A DNA stretch of 25,923 nucleotides. Source: DATCZS01 sp036525795. GTDB taxonomy: Bacteria > Actinomycetota > Acidimicrobiia > Spongiisociales > ZC4RG35. The notes beneath the pieces are model-generated. The model was not told the origin of the DNA, ran no database searches, and was given only the letters and a program-made list of their open reading frames with translations. Where the stretch lies: the NCBI GenBank assembly GCA_036525795.1, contig DATCZS010000105.1:1-25923 (forward strand), in the 5' to 3' direction. A program made the translations under genes and the position numbers. The stretch's first letter is position 1; every line of letters begins with the position of its first letter. Positions 15,094-23,089 of the stretch are shown here, one piece after another.

Positions 15094-15752
15094 CCGTCCC
15101 TCTCGATGATTCTTCGCAACTCGTCGATGGCCTCCGCCGGCACCGGGGCCCCGAACACGGCCGTCCCCGCCACGAATACGTTGGCACCCGCATCGCGGGC
15201 CTGGCGGACCGTGTCCACCGTGACCCCACCATCGATCTGTATATCGACCTCCAGATCGTGGGAGTCAACCCATTTCCTGGCCTGTTCGACCTTGGGCAGC
15301 ACCTCGGGCATGAAGCGCTGACCACCGAACCCGGGATGCACCGACATGATGACCACCATCGAGCACAGTTCGACGAACGGCTCCATCGCCTCGAACGGCG
15401 TCGCCGGGGAGATGACCACCCCGAAGTTCAGCCCGTGGCGCCTGGCTCTCGCCGCGTCATCGGAAGGATCGGGAACCGCCTCCAGATGGACGGTCACCAT
15501 GTCCGCTCCCGCCTCTTTCAGATCCTCCAGGTAGGCGGTGGGATTGGTGGTCATGATGTGACAGTCGAACACCATGTCGGTGTGCGGTCGAAGCGAGCGG
15601 ATCACCGGCATCCCGAAGGTGATGTTGGGGACGAAATGTCCGTCCATCACGTCGAGGTGGAGGAGATCCGCTCGGCCGTCGATCGCCGTCACCTCCTCAC
15701 GGAGCCGGGCGAAATCCGCCGCAAGAAGCGATGGTGCGATCTTGTATTCCAC
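15090..15752 (-). CDS. rpe: Ribulose-phosphate 3-epimerase
   Basis: Interconverts ribulose 5-phosphate and xylulose 5-phosphate in the pentose phosphate pathway; ribulose 5-phosphate is also the substrate of the RibB domain encoded downstream. With GTG 15752 the protein has 220 residues, the family norm, and begins with the usual YKIAPSLLAADF. The TIM-barrel sites are present: LDVMDGHFVPN (33-43), the HIMTTNP strand, VHPGFGGQRF (138-147) and IQIDGG (171-176). An in-frame GTG at 15812 with a better Shine-Dalgarno would add 20 residues, but these look unlike the family. A TACACT eight bases before GTG 15752 suggests a leaderless start. It overlaps the next gene by four bases. Confidence 0.94.
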   Translation of the reverse strand: MEYKIAPSLLAADFARLREEVTAIDGRADLLHLDVMDGHFVPNITFGMPVIRSLRPHTDMVFDCHIMTTNPTAYLEDLKEAGADMVTVHLEAVPDPSDDAARARRHGLNFGVVISPATPFEAMEPFVELCSMVVIMSVHPGFGGQRFMPEVLPKVEQARKWVDSHDLEVDIQIDGGVTVDTVRQARDAGANVFVAGTAVFGAPVPAEAIDELRRIIERDG

Positions 15753-15760
15753 CGCCGGCG

Positions 15761-15766
15761 AGTGTA
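15761..15766 (-). promoter_or_regulatory. Candidate -10 box for leaderless rpe
   Basis: TACACT (15766-15761) fits the actinobacterial -10 pattern and ends eight bases before the preferred rpe start GTG, which lacks a clear Shine-Dalgarno. Initiation six to nine bases downstream would place the RNA end at or next to the start codon. No convincing -35 box is seen. Confidence 0.3.
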
Positions 15767-15833
15767 CCGGCCGACCACCGGCGGTTCGGGCATCCACCGC
15801 CGGGCTCCCCACCGTGCCTTCGCCGGACCTGCC

Positions 15834-15853
15834 CGCGCCGGGCCGAGGGCGCG
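15834..15853 (-). other. GC hairpin between rsmB and rpe
   Basis: On the minus strand CGCGCC and GGCGCG pair around an 8-base loop, within a very GC-rich stretch after the rsmB stop. No T-run follows. It might act as a weak terminator or pause before the possible rpe promoter at 15761-15766. Such repeats are easily found by chance at this base composition. Confidence 0.25.
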
Positions 15854-15860
15854 CCGGCGC

Positions 15861-17036
15861 TCACCGGTCGAACACGCAGATGAACATTCCGTCGGTGGCA
15901 CCGAGATGGGGGCCCATGACCAGTCCATCTCCGACGGGTACGCCCGGAAGATCGTCCGGTGGCCTTCCTCCCAGCCCGGCGACCACATCGATCGTCTCGT
16001 CGGGAGTCACCGTGCACACCGAGTACACGAGCCGCCCTCCCGGACGCACGAGTCGCACCGAGGCCTGCAACAGATCGCGCTGGAGCCGGGCGAGCCGCTC
16101 GATCTCCTCCGGGCTGACCCGGTAGCGGATCTCGGGGCGCCGCCGCAGCGTGCCAAGGCCGGTGCAGGGGGCGTCGAGGAGCACCCGGTCGAAGCTCTCG
16201 TCTGCAACACACGGCCGGGTCCCGTCTGCTGTCACCCACAGGGCTCCCGGATGGCGTCTCGCCGCGTCTCGGACCCGTCGGCGATGGCGGTCGGCGGCCA
16301 CCACCGTTCCTTCCGCGCCGGTCAGATCCAGGAGGTGGCCGGTCTTGCCTCCCGGCGCCGCCGCGACGTCGAGGACCCTGTGACCGGGGGCGGCGTCGAC
16401 CGCCAACCCCACCGCCACGGACGCGGGGTCCTGGATGGCCACGCCCGGCGGCAATGGGCCTTCCGAGCGGGACCACAGCCACGCGCCGGCGATGCCCGGG
16501 ACCGGCTCGGCTCCCGGGAACCCGCTCCTCGATCGCACGCCGGTGGCAGCCGGCTGGTTGGACGCCCGGAGGAATGAGCCGGTGTCGGGCCCGAGTGTTC
16601 TCTCGAGCGACTCGACGAGCCACTGTCGGAAACCCAGATCAGAGAACCCGGCCTCGGGAGGTTCGTTTTCGGCGATGCGTCGCATCACGGCGTTGACGAA
16701 TCCCGCCGCCCGTGGCGTCGTCTGCTTGGCAGCAGACACCAGCGTGTCGACGACGACCGGCACCGGACGGGCGCCCTCCCGGATCTCGTGCGCGCCTACC
16801 CGCAGCAGATCCAGGATCGGAGGATCCAGTGCGTCGATCTCGCGGCCGGCGGCGCGGGAGATCTGATGGTCGATCCATGGGACGTGCCGGAGGAGGCCCA
16901 TCACGAGGGCCTGTACCGCAGGGACGGACGCCGAGTCCTCTGCTTCGACCCTGAGAGCGACATTCGCCCACGCCCCGGAACGCAGCACGCGCCCGATCGT
17001 TCGGGCTGCGGCCAGACGCTCTTCGACGGCGCTCAT
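15861..17036 (-). CDS. rsmB: 16S rRNA (cytosine-967-C5)-methyltransferase
   Basis: SAM-dependent m5C methyltransferase (Sun/Fmu family) that modifies 16S rRNA helix 31. The 391-residue protein has an N-terminal NusB-like RNA-binding domain (about 1-140, with SAAKQTTPRAAGFVNAVMRR) and a C-terminal Rossmann methyltransferase domain with HRVLDVAAAPGGKTGHLL (219-236), DAPCTGLGTLRRRPE (288-302) and LVYSVCTVTPDE (336-347). Both cysteines of the m5C mechanism are present (Cys291 and Cys341). ATG 17036 overlaps the fmt stop by four bases (ATGA). The def-fmt-rsmB neighbourhood is widespread in bacteria. Confidence 0.95.
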   Translation of the reverse strand: MSAVEERLAAARTIGRVLRSGAWANVALRVEAEDSASVPAVQALVMGLLRHVPWIDHQISRAAGREIDALDPPILDLLRVGAHEIREGARPVPVVVDTLVSAAKQTTPRAAGFVNAVMRRIAENEPPEAGFSDLGFRQWLVESLERTLGPDTGSFLRASNQPAATGVRSRSGFPGAEPVPGIAGAWLWSRSEGPLPPGVAIQDPASVAVGLAVDAAPGHRVLDVAAAPGGKTGHLLDLTGAEGTVVAADRHRRRVRDAARRHPGALWVTADGTRPCVADESFDRVLLDAPCTGLGTLRRRPEIRYRVSPEEIERLARLQRDLLQASVRLVRPGGRLVYSVCTVTPDETIDVVAGLGGRPPDDLPGVPVGDGLVMGPHLGATDGMFICVFDR

Positions 17037-17950
17037 TCGAGCCGGCCAAGGGGCAGCGCCTGTCCGCGCGCCCATTCGATGCCGGTGACGGGCCGCCTGC
17101 CGGCGGACTGAATGAGCCGGATCTCGACCCGCCCGTCCACCGCCGAGCACCACAGCCGGCCGTCGTTGACTTCGAGCGATCCGGGCGGGACGTCCGTGCC
17201 GTCGCGCACATCGCCCGCCTGCAGCAACTTGACCGGTCCACCCTTCCGGTCCGCCGTCAGCCCGGGGGCCGGGGCCATGGCCATGATCGAACGCCGGAGG
17301 GTCTCCGCATCGGTGTCGGCGATGAAGCGCCGGTCAGACCCGTCGAGTTTGGGGGCGAGCGTGACGCCGCTCACCGGTTGGGGAACGGGCGTGATCGAGC
17401 CCGCAACGATCGCAGTGAGGTGGCGTCGGACGAGTTCCGCCCCGAGCACGGACAACCGACCGGTCAGGGTCCCGCCGGTCTCGTCCCTCCCGATCTCTGT
17501 CGACAGCGTGGCCAGGGTTGGCCCGGTGTCCAGCCCCTCGTCGAGCTGCATCAGCGTGACCCCCGATCGCTCATCGCCTGCCAGCATCGCCCGCTGCACG
17601 GGCGCCGCCCCCCGCCAGCGGGGCAGAAGCGAGAAGTGGACGTTGACGAAACCAGCGTCGGGGATCGCCAGCGCGCCCGGCCGTACCAACAGCCCGAAGG
17701 CCACGATCACGGCGACGTCGATCGGGCCGAGGCGGGTGAGGTGGGATGCGATCTCGGGGGACCGTTCCGGCTGGATCACGTCCAGCCCCAGCTCGCGAGC
17801 GGCCAGCTTGACTTCGGACGCCTGCGGTGTGCCGCTCCTGCCCCTTGGCCTGTCGGGTTGGGTGAACACGGCCACGACGTCTGTCGAGACGTGGAGCGCA
17901 CGCAAGGTCGGCACCGCTGCGGCAGGCGTGCCGAGGAATACGGTTCTCAC
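17033..17950 (-). CDS. fmt: Methionyl-tRNA formyltransferase
   Basis: Formylates initiator Met-tRNA using 10-formyl-tetrahydrofolate, making the fMet-tRNA that starts translation. The 305-residue protein has an N-terminal Rossmann domain with the catalytic Asn103, His105 (NVHFSLLPRWRG, 103-114) and Asp141 (LDTGPTL), and a C-terminal OB-fold domain that binds tRNA. GTG 17950 overlaps the def stop by four bases (GTGA) and gives the family N-terminus RTVFLGTPAAAVPTL. The next gene, rsmB, overlaps its end. It works in sequence with def, which removes the formyl group later. Confidence 0.96.
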   Translation of the reverse strand: MRTVFLGTPAAAVPTLRALHVSTDVVAVFTQPDRPRGRSGTPQASEVKLAARELGLDVIQPERSPEIASHLTRLGPIDVAVIVAFGLLVRPGALAIPDAGFVNVHFSLLPRWRGAAPVQRAMLAGDERSGVTLMQLDEGLDTGPTLATLSTEIGRDETGGTLTGRLSVLGAELVRRHLTAIVAGSITPVPQPVSGVTLAPKLDGSDRRFIADTDAETLRRSIMAMAPAPGLTADRKGGPVKLLQAGDVRDGTDVPPGSLEVNDGRLWCSAVDGRVEIRLIQSAGRRPVTGIEWARGQALPLGRLE

Positions 17951-18459
17951 TCTTCCGGAGACCGCAGGCCGAGGGCTTCCAGACGGAGGTCGCGCAGCGC
18001 CTTCTTGCGCTCACGCCGGTCCAGATGATCGATCAGCAGCCCGCCGTTCAGATGTCCGATCTCGTGCTGGAGGACCCGGCCCAGCAGCTCTTCACCCTCG
18101 TACTCGATCTCGTTGCCCTCGAGGTCGAGCGAACGCACCCGGACGAAGGCCGGGCGGGTGATCGTCCAGTAATGACCGGGGACGGACAGGCACCCCTCGT
18201 CGAACTCGTATGTTCCGGCGGTCTCGAGGATCTCCGGATTGATGAGGACGCGGACTCCGAGGCCGTCCTGGGCGTCGAACACCGCAACGCGGCGGGACAC
18301 CCCGATCTGGTTCGCCGCCAGGCCGACTCCCGGAGCGTCGTACATCGTCTCTGTGAGGTCCACGACCAGCTTGTGGACCCCGGCATCGATGTCGTCGACC
18401 GGCGTCGTAGGCGTTCGCAGCACCGGATCGCCGAACGTGCGCAGAGGGAAGATGGCCAT
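17947..18459 (-). CDS. def: Peptide deformylase
   Basis: Metalloenzyme that removes the N-terminal formyl group from new proteins. At 170 residues it has the three motifs of the family: GVGLAANQIG (44-53, Gln51), EGCLSVPG (88-95, metal ligand Cys90) and QHEIGHLNG (131-139, ligands His132 and His136, catalytic Glu133). The usual Asp of HExDH is Gly here, which leaves the metal site intact. ATG 18459 has no Shine-Dalgarno; TATCGT lies nine bases upstream, which suggests a leaderless transcript. It follows priA after 56 bases and overlaps fmt. Confidence 0.96.
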   Translation of the reverse strand: MAIFPLRTFGDPVLRTPTTPVDDIDAGVHKLVVDLTETMYDAPGVGLAANQIGVSRRVAVFDAQDGLGVRVLINPEILETAGTYEFDEGCLSVPGHYWTITRPAFVRVRSLDLEGNEIEYEGEELLGRVLQHEIGHLNGGLLIDHLDRRERKKALRDLRLEALGLRSPEE

Positions 18460-18468
18460 GAGGCAGAG

Positions 18469-18474
18469 ACGATA
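18469..18474 (-). promoter_or_regulatory. Candidate -10 box for leaderless def
   Basis: TATCGT (18474-18469) matches TANNNT and ends nine bases before the def ATG. The intervening bases CTCTGCCTC contain no purine-rich ribosome-binding site. Transcription from here would leave at most a few untranslated bases, as in the leaderless mRNAs common in actinobacteria. The -35 region is poor. Confidence 0.4.
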
Positions 18475-18515
18475 GTTGCGAGACCCACCCGATCAGGCGA
18501 GTCCGGACGCGCCAC

Positions 18516-20264
18516 TCAGAGGTCGATCGGGTCGACGTCGACCCGGACGACGGCGCCCGAATCGCGCCAGCGCTGGATGTGGGGGCGAATCGCGCTCCTG
18601 AACTGCGCCAGGTCCGGCGCCTGCACCAGCCACCGATGGCCGTTGGGACCGTGGGCGGGACCCATCACCACGATTCCGGGCGCGGTCGACGAGATGACCT
18701 CGCCGATGGACCCGACCTGGACGTCCCCCCTGATTTCGACGACGGCCAGCTCTCCCGCCGGTGGATAGCCCAGCGCGGCGCGCGATTCGGCCTCCTGGCG
18801 AAGGGCGGGCAGCGGGTCGGCTCTCCGCAGCGCAGCCACCACGGGATGGTCCGGTTCGTTGGTCTGGAGGAGCAGTCTTCGACCCGATCCGTGCCGCACC
18901 GCCCCCGCCAGCCGGCCGCCCACCCGAAGGCATTCCTCCGCTGCTCGAAAGCTCGTCCCGAAGAGGATCCCGTCCACATCGGTGAACACGACCAGGTCGT
19001 ATCCGCCGACCCCGGCCAGATCTCGCTCGGTCCCGACCTCGACCGGACCTTCGAACGGGAACTCCCCCACCTTCTCGCGCCCCACGATCCTGCCGACCTC
19101 CTCCACGAGCCGGCCAACTCCGGCCCCGAGCGGCTCGAAGCGCTCTGCACCGCACGCCTCGCACGGTCCCACCGGCGCTCCACATCTTGAGCATGTCACT
19201 CCCGGGTCCGGACGCGACCCGCACGAATTGCACTTCCGGACCGTGCGACATGCCACACATCGCATCGACGCTGCATACCCGCGGCGATGGGCGAAGACGA
19301 AGGTGCGCCCGCCCCGTCCGGTCACCGATCTGATTGCATGCCGGGCCGCGTCTGTGAGAATCCCCCCGCCCGGCGGCTCGGAACGCCGATCGATCACCTC
19401 GACCAGCGACCACAGGCGGCCGGCTGACGATTCGATCGACGGGCCTCCGGCGAGAACCTCGACCGAGGGCGTGGGCCCGGCGAATACGAGGCCGAAACGC
19501 TCGGTACGAGCCCTCACACGGAGAAGGTCGCGCGCATGGACCGTCGGGGTCTGGCGATCCTTCATCGCCCGCCTGCTTTCTTCCACCACGATGACGACAC
19601 CGGGGGTGTGGACTGCCCATGCCGCCACCCGGGGAGTGCCCACCAGCACCACCGGGTGATGACGGGCTCGGACCCAGGCATCGGTGATGGACCGGGCGGG
19701 CATGTCGCCGTGCACGAGCACAACCTCACGGGCCACGACGCCGGTGAGCTGTGCCGCCAGTCCGGTGGCTTCCGCCCCGGTCGGCGCAACGATCATCGCG
19801 CTGCGGTCGACCGCGAGCGAGGCGTTGATCCGAGCGGCGAGCCCCGAGGCGTCCGGGTGAGACGTCAGCCAGACCGTGATCCCGGATCCACCACGGCCGG
19901 GTGTGACTCCGGTCGGCTCCGGCCGGGGGACCACCTGCTCGCCGAGGACCGGGGGTGCCGGCGGACTGTTCGGTGGGAGGGTGCGCTCGAGGACCACGGA
20001 AAGGGGTGCAACATAGTGATTCGCACACCACTTGAGCGCTTCGAGGTGCACGGGGTCGAAGGCGGACGAACGCCCCGACACCTGTGCGATCTCCCGTAGG
20101 CCGCCGGGGTCCCCATCCTCGCACGCCGTCACGAAGCCCTTCACGCGCCGCCCCGAGAGAGGAACCCGGACGATCGAGCCCACGGTGATCCGGTCCGCCA
20201 TCGACTCGGGGATGAGGTAGCGGAAACCCTGGTCGACGGAGAACGACGGCACCGCGGGCACCAC
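18516..20264 (-). CDS. priA: Primosomal protein N' (PriA), helicase motifs degenerate
   Basis: Replication-restart protein that recognises stalled forks. With GTG 20264 the product has 582 residues: a 3'-DNA-binding domain at the N-terminus (FRYLIPESMADRITVGSIV), helicase-like lobes, a zinc-binding insert and a C-terminal domain. The nucleotide-binding motifs are degraded: the Walker A place reads VAPTGAEATG (about 159-168) without GKT, and the DEEH place reads VVEES (about 226-230). All eight zinc cysteines remain, in four pairs (336/339, 345/348, 358/361, 368/371). Actinobacterial PriA proteins are known to lack helicase motifs, so this is probably a structural loader. The start is uncertain: ATG 20348, within metK, would add 28 residues. 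Confidence 0.87.
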   Translation of the reverse strand: MVPAVPSFSVDQGFRYLIPESMADRITVGSIVRVPLSGRRVKGFVTACEDGDPGGLREIAQVSGRSSAFDPVHLEALKWCANHYVAPLSVVLERTLPPNSPPAPPVLGEQVVPRPEPTGVTPGRGGSGITVWLTSHPDASGLAARINASLAVDRSAMIVAPTGAEATGLAAQLTGVVAREVVLVHGDMPARSITDAWVRARHHPVVLVGTPRVAAWAVHTPGVVIVVEESRRAMKDRQTPTVHARDLLRVRARTERFGLVFAGPTPSVEVLAGGPSIESSAGRLWSLVEVIDRRSEPPGGGILTDAARHAIRSVTGRGGRTFVFAHRRGYAASMRCVACRTVRKCNSCGSRPDPGVTCSRCGAPVGPCEACGAERFEPLGAGVGRLVEEVGRIVGREKVGEFPFEGPVEVGTERDLAGVGGYDLVVFTDVDGILFGTSFRAAEECLRVGGRLAGAVRHGSGRRLLLQTNEPDHPVVAALRRADPLPALRQEAESRAALGYPPAGELAVVEIRGDVQVGSIGEVISSTAPGIVVMGPAHGPNGHRWLVQAPDLAQFRSAIRPHIQRWRDSGAVVRVDVDPIDL

Positions 20265-20296
20265 CCGGGCGACCCTGCCAGAAGCGCCTGTCTGGC

Positions 20297-21529
20297 TCAG
20301 AGGCCCACTGCCGCAGCGAGCTCTCCGGCAACCGCGGTCGACTCCCATGGGAACTCGGGACGTCCGAAGTGACCGTAGGCAGCGGTCCGGCTGAACATCG
20401 GTGAGCGCAGCCCGAGCCGTTCGAGGATGGCGGCAGGCCGGAAGTCGAACGCGTCTGCCAGCACCTTTTCGATCCGTCCCGGGTCCACCCGTTCGGATCC
20501 GAACGTGTCGAGGTGGATGGAGAAAGGCCGCGCCTGGCCGATGGCATACGCCAGCTGGACCTCGCACCGGGTCGCCAACCCTGCCGCCACCACGTTCTTG
20601 GCCGCGTGCCTGGCCGCGTACGCGGCGGAACGGTCGACCTTGGTGGCATCCTTTCCGGAGAAGGCTCCCCCGCCGTGCCTGGCGTACCCGCCGTAGGTGT
20701 CGACGATGATCTTGCGTCCGGTGAGCCCCGTGTCTGCCACCGGGCCGCCGATCTCGAATCGACCCGACGGGTTGAGGAGCAGCGGCACGTGTTCGTCCTG
20801 CAGGTAGTGGTCGAGCACCGGCCGGGCGACCTGATCTGCGAGTTCGGCGCGCATCCGGTCCATGTCGACACCGGCTGCGTGATGCGCAGATATCAAGACG
20901 TTGGTCACGGCCAGCGGCCGCTGACCCTCGTACTTGACGGTCACCTGCGTCTTGCCGTCTGGCCGCAGGTAGGGAAGGGTCCCATCCCGCCGTACGCGGC
21001 TGAGCCGCTCCGCGAGCCGATGCGCGAGCTGGATCGGGAGCGGCATCAGTTCCGGCGTCTCGTCGCAGGCGAAGCCGAACATGATGCCTTGATCACCCGC
21101 CCCGACCGCATCCAGCGGATCCTCCGAACCCGACCGCTTCTCGAGCGATTCCACCACTCCTCCGGCGATGTCCGGGCTCTGCTCGTGGATGAGCCGCACG
21201 ATCTCGACGGTGTCCGCGTCGAAGTCGGGGTCGAAGCCGTGATAGCCGATGCGGCCGATCGTGGCACGGGCGATGTCGGCGATGGGAAGGACCTCGGAGA
21301 CGGTGGTTTCCCCCGCCACGATCACTTTTCCTGTGGTGACGAGCGTCTCGCATGCCACCCGGGCAAACGGGTCGAGCTCGAGGGCGGCATCGAGGACGGC
21401 GTCGGAGATCGCATCTGCCACCTTGTCCGGATGACCTTCGGTCACCGACTCGGAACTGAAGAACCACTCGCGCGTCACGGCACCACTCACACGGGGGACC
21501 CGCAGGTTAGTGGGGAGGGTCGACGCCAC
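20297..21529 (-). CDS. metK: S-adenosylmethionine synthetase
   Basis: Makes S-adenosylmethionine from methionine and ATP, the methyl donor for the RNA methyltransferases encoded nearby. The 410-residue protein has the family signatures ESVTEGHPDKVADAISDAVL (near the N-terminus), GAGDQGIMFGFACDET and GGGAFSGKDATKVDRSAAY. GTG 21529 is chosen because GGAGG lies six bases upstream in the 25-base gap after coaBC. This gives about 20 extra residues before the conserved EWFFSSESVTEG. Downstream GTG codons at 21490 and 21478 would give the usual N-terminus but have weaker sites. No SAM riboswitch fits in the short gap. Confidence 0.96.
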   Translation of the reverse strand: MASTLPTNLRVPRVSGAVTREWFFSSESVTEGHPDKVADAISDAVLDAALELDPFARVACETLVTTGKVIVAGETTVSEVLPIADIARATIGRIGYHGFDPDFDADTVEIVRLIHEQSPDIAGGVVESLEKRSGSEDPLDAVGAGDQGIMFGFACDETPELMPLPIQLAHRLAERLSRVRRDGTLPYLRPDGKTQVTVKYEGQRPLAVTNVLISAHHAAGVDMDRMRAELADQVARPVLDHYLQDEHVPLLLNPSGRFEIGGPVADTGLTGRKIIVDTYGGYARHGGGAFSGKDATKVDRSAAYAARHAAKNVVAAGLATRCEVQLAYAIGQARPFSIHLDTFGSERVDPGRIEKVLADAFDFRPAAILERLGLRSPMFSRTAAYGHFGRPEFPWESTAVAGELAAAVGL

Positions 21530-21554
21530 GCGACTCCTCCGTCGCCGGCTGGTG

Positions 21555-22730
21555 TCACTGCCGGTTCGCCTCGATCAGATCCCACAGCCTCGAGGCCACT
21601 TCGGGCTTCGCCGCATGCTCCCAATGGTCGATTCGGCCGTCCGGATGGACGATCGACACCCGGTTGGTGTCCGTGCCGAACCCGGCTCCCGGCTCCGTCA
21701 CGTCGTTGGCAACCAGGAGGTCGACCCCCTTCACACGAGCCTTCTCGGCCACGCGGTCCAGCGACCCTGCCTCTGCGGCGAACCCCACGAGGAAGGGGCG
21801 TTCGGTCCGGGCGGCCACCCCGGCGAGGATGTCTGGAGTCGGAACGAGCTCGACGCTCGGCGGTCCGTCGGCCCTGGCCAGCTTCGACTGGGAAGACCGG
21901 ACGGGCGTGAAATCGGCGACTGCCGCCGCCATGACGGCGATCTCGCACTCGACCCGGCGTACGGCGGCATCCATCTCGTCCGCCGTCTCGACCTGAATCC
22001 GTTCGATGAGCCGGCTCGTCGGGATCGCCGAAGTGGTGACGAGAGTCACCGCCGCCCCTCTCTTGGCGGCCTCTTCTGCGATTGCGTGACCCATCTTTCC
22101 GGACGACCGATTCCCGATGTAGCGGACCGGATCGATGGGCTCGCGGGTGCCACCGGCGGTCACCAGGACCGTGGTGCCATCGAGAGAGCCGCGGAACAGC
22201 TCGGCCAGAGCCGCGACGATGACCTCCGGTTCTTCCATCCGGCCCAATCCCACGTCGCCACCGGCCAGGTCACCGGCGACAGGACCCACGAGTCGCACAC
22301 CGTCGTCGAGAAGAGTCCGAATGTTGCGTTGGGTCGAGGCCTGCTCCCACATCTCGCTGTGCATCGCCGGCGCGACGAGGATCGGGACGGCAGAGGCGAT
22401 GACCGTTGCGGCAACCGGATCCTCGCTCAGCCCGTTGGCCAGTCGCGCCAGGGTCGCCGTCGTCGCCGGAGCGACCACGATCGCGTCTGCCCACCGTGCC
22501 AGCTCGGTGTGGGGCGACACCGAACGCGGGTCGCCGGTCAGAGACGTGGTAACCGGGTGGCCCGTGAGACCGGCCAGCGTGGCCGGGCCCAGGAACTCGG
22601 TCGCCGCTCGCGTCATCACGGCGCGTACGTCGCATCCGGCCTCGACCAACCGTCGCGCGAGATAGGCGGCCTTGTATGCGGCAATGCCTCCGGACACACA
22701 GAGGACGATCCGCCGCCCTGCGAGGGGCAT
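21555..22730 (-). CDS. coaBC: Phosphopantothenoylcysteine synthetase/decarboxylase
   Basis: Bifunctional coenzyme A enzyme: CoaB joins phosphopantothenate to cysteine using CTP, and the FMN-dependent CoaC part decarboxylates the product. The CoaC domain (about 1-180) has CVSGGIAAYK, His74 in SPHTELARW and PAMHSEMW (121-128), where the common PAMN reads PAMH. The loop that carries a catalytic Cys in E. coli reads AGGDVGLGRM, with Gly in its place; I recall similar changes in mycobacterial CoaBC. The CoaB domain (about 184-391) has TAGGTREPIDPVRYIGNRSSG split at 191-211, PTPDIL and VANDVTEPGAGFGTD. ATG 22730 overlaps the rpoZ stop by one base (TGATG). Confidence 0.95.
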   Translation of the reverse strand: MPLAGRRIVLCVSGGIAAYKAAYLARRLVEAGCDVRAVMTRAATEFLGPATLAGLTGHPVTTSLTGDPRSVSPHTELARWADAIVVAPATTATLARLANGLSEDPVAATVIASAVPILVAPAMHSEMWEQASTQRNIRTLLDDGVRLVGPVAGDLAGGDVGLGRMEEPEVIVAALAELFRGSLDGTTVLVTAGGTREPIDPVRYIGNRSSGKMGHAIAEEAAKRGAAVTLVTTSAIPTSRLIERIQVETADEMDAAVRRVECEIAVMAAAVADFTPVRSSQSKLARADGPPSVELVPTPDILAGVAARTERPFLVGFAAEAGSLDRVAEKARVKGVDLLVANDVTEPGAGFGTDTNRVSIVHPDGRIDHWEHAAKPEVASRLWDLIEANRQ

Positions 22731-22951
22731 CAGCCTTCCTCGTGCTCCACGGTGACCTTGCCCTCGGAGATCTCCTCCATGGCGATCGTGAGCGGTTTGC
22801 GGCTCAGGGAGTGGACCTGCGGAGGCACGTAGTGACCGATGCCTCCGCCTAGCTGATGAAAGTATGCATTGATCTGGCGGGCCCGACGGGCCGAAACCAC
22901 GACCGCTGCGAACCGGTTTCCGACCTGATCGACCACGTCTTCGATTTTCAT
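22730..22951 (-). CDS. rpoZ: RNA polymerase omega subunit
   Basis: Small subunit that helps RNA polymerase assemble around the beta-prime subunit. The 73-residue product reads KIEDVVDQVGNRFAAVVVSA at the N-terminus, followed by RRARQINAY and KPLTIAMEEISEGKV, the conserved omega core. The frame is open far upstream, but ATG 22951 gives the family N-terminus; ATG 22963 would add four residues. There is no good Shine-Dalgarno, and TATGCT ends seven bases before the ATG, which suggests a leaderless mRNA. It lies 138 bases after gmk, the order seen in many actinobacteria. Confidence 0.93.
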   Translation of the reverse strand: MKIEDVVDQVGNRFAAVVVSARRARQINAYFHQLGGGIGHYVPPQVHSLSRKPLTIAMEEISEGKVTVEHEEG

Positions 22952-22958
22952 GTGCACC

Positions 22959-22964
22959 AGCATA
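22959..22964 (-). promoter_or_regulatory. Candidate -10 box for leaderless rpoZ
   Basis: TATGCT (22964-22959) matches the -10 consensus in four of six positions and ends seven bases before the rpoZ ATG. This spacing would put the transcript start at or next to the start codon. It lies in the 138-base gap after gmk (22952-23089), one of the few places with room for a promoter. The -35 candidate TTTCGG, 17 bases upstream, is weak. Confidence 0.4.
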
Positions 22965-23089
22965 CGCGTGATCGCGAAATGCCGAAACCGGGGAGGATCA
23001 CCATCGGGGGCGCCGGGCGGATCGCCACGAGCATGTGGGGCGAGCCGCCGGTCCCCTCTTCGCCCCAACCCCGACCGCTTCCACCGATA

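Noticed and set aside
13048..15860. FMN riboswitch before the riboflavin genes
   Set aside because: The only gaps here are 46 and 108 bases, and neither carries the conserved FMN-aptamer core; the other junctions overlap.
21530..21554. SAM riboswitch before metK
   Set aside because: The gap from coaBC to metK is only 25 bases and is taken up by the Shine-Dalgarno.
20513..21910. A 465-codon plus-strand frame opposite metK and the end of coaBC
   Set aside because: It crosses the boundary between two real minus-strand genes and ends in Arg/Pro/Ser repeats; no family features.
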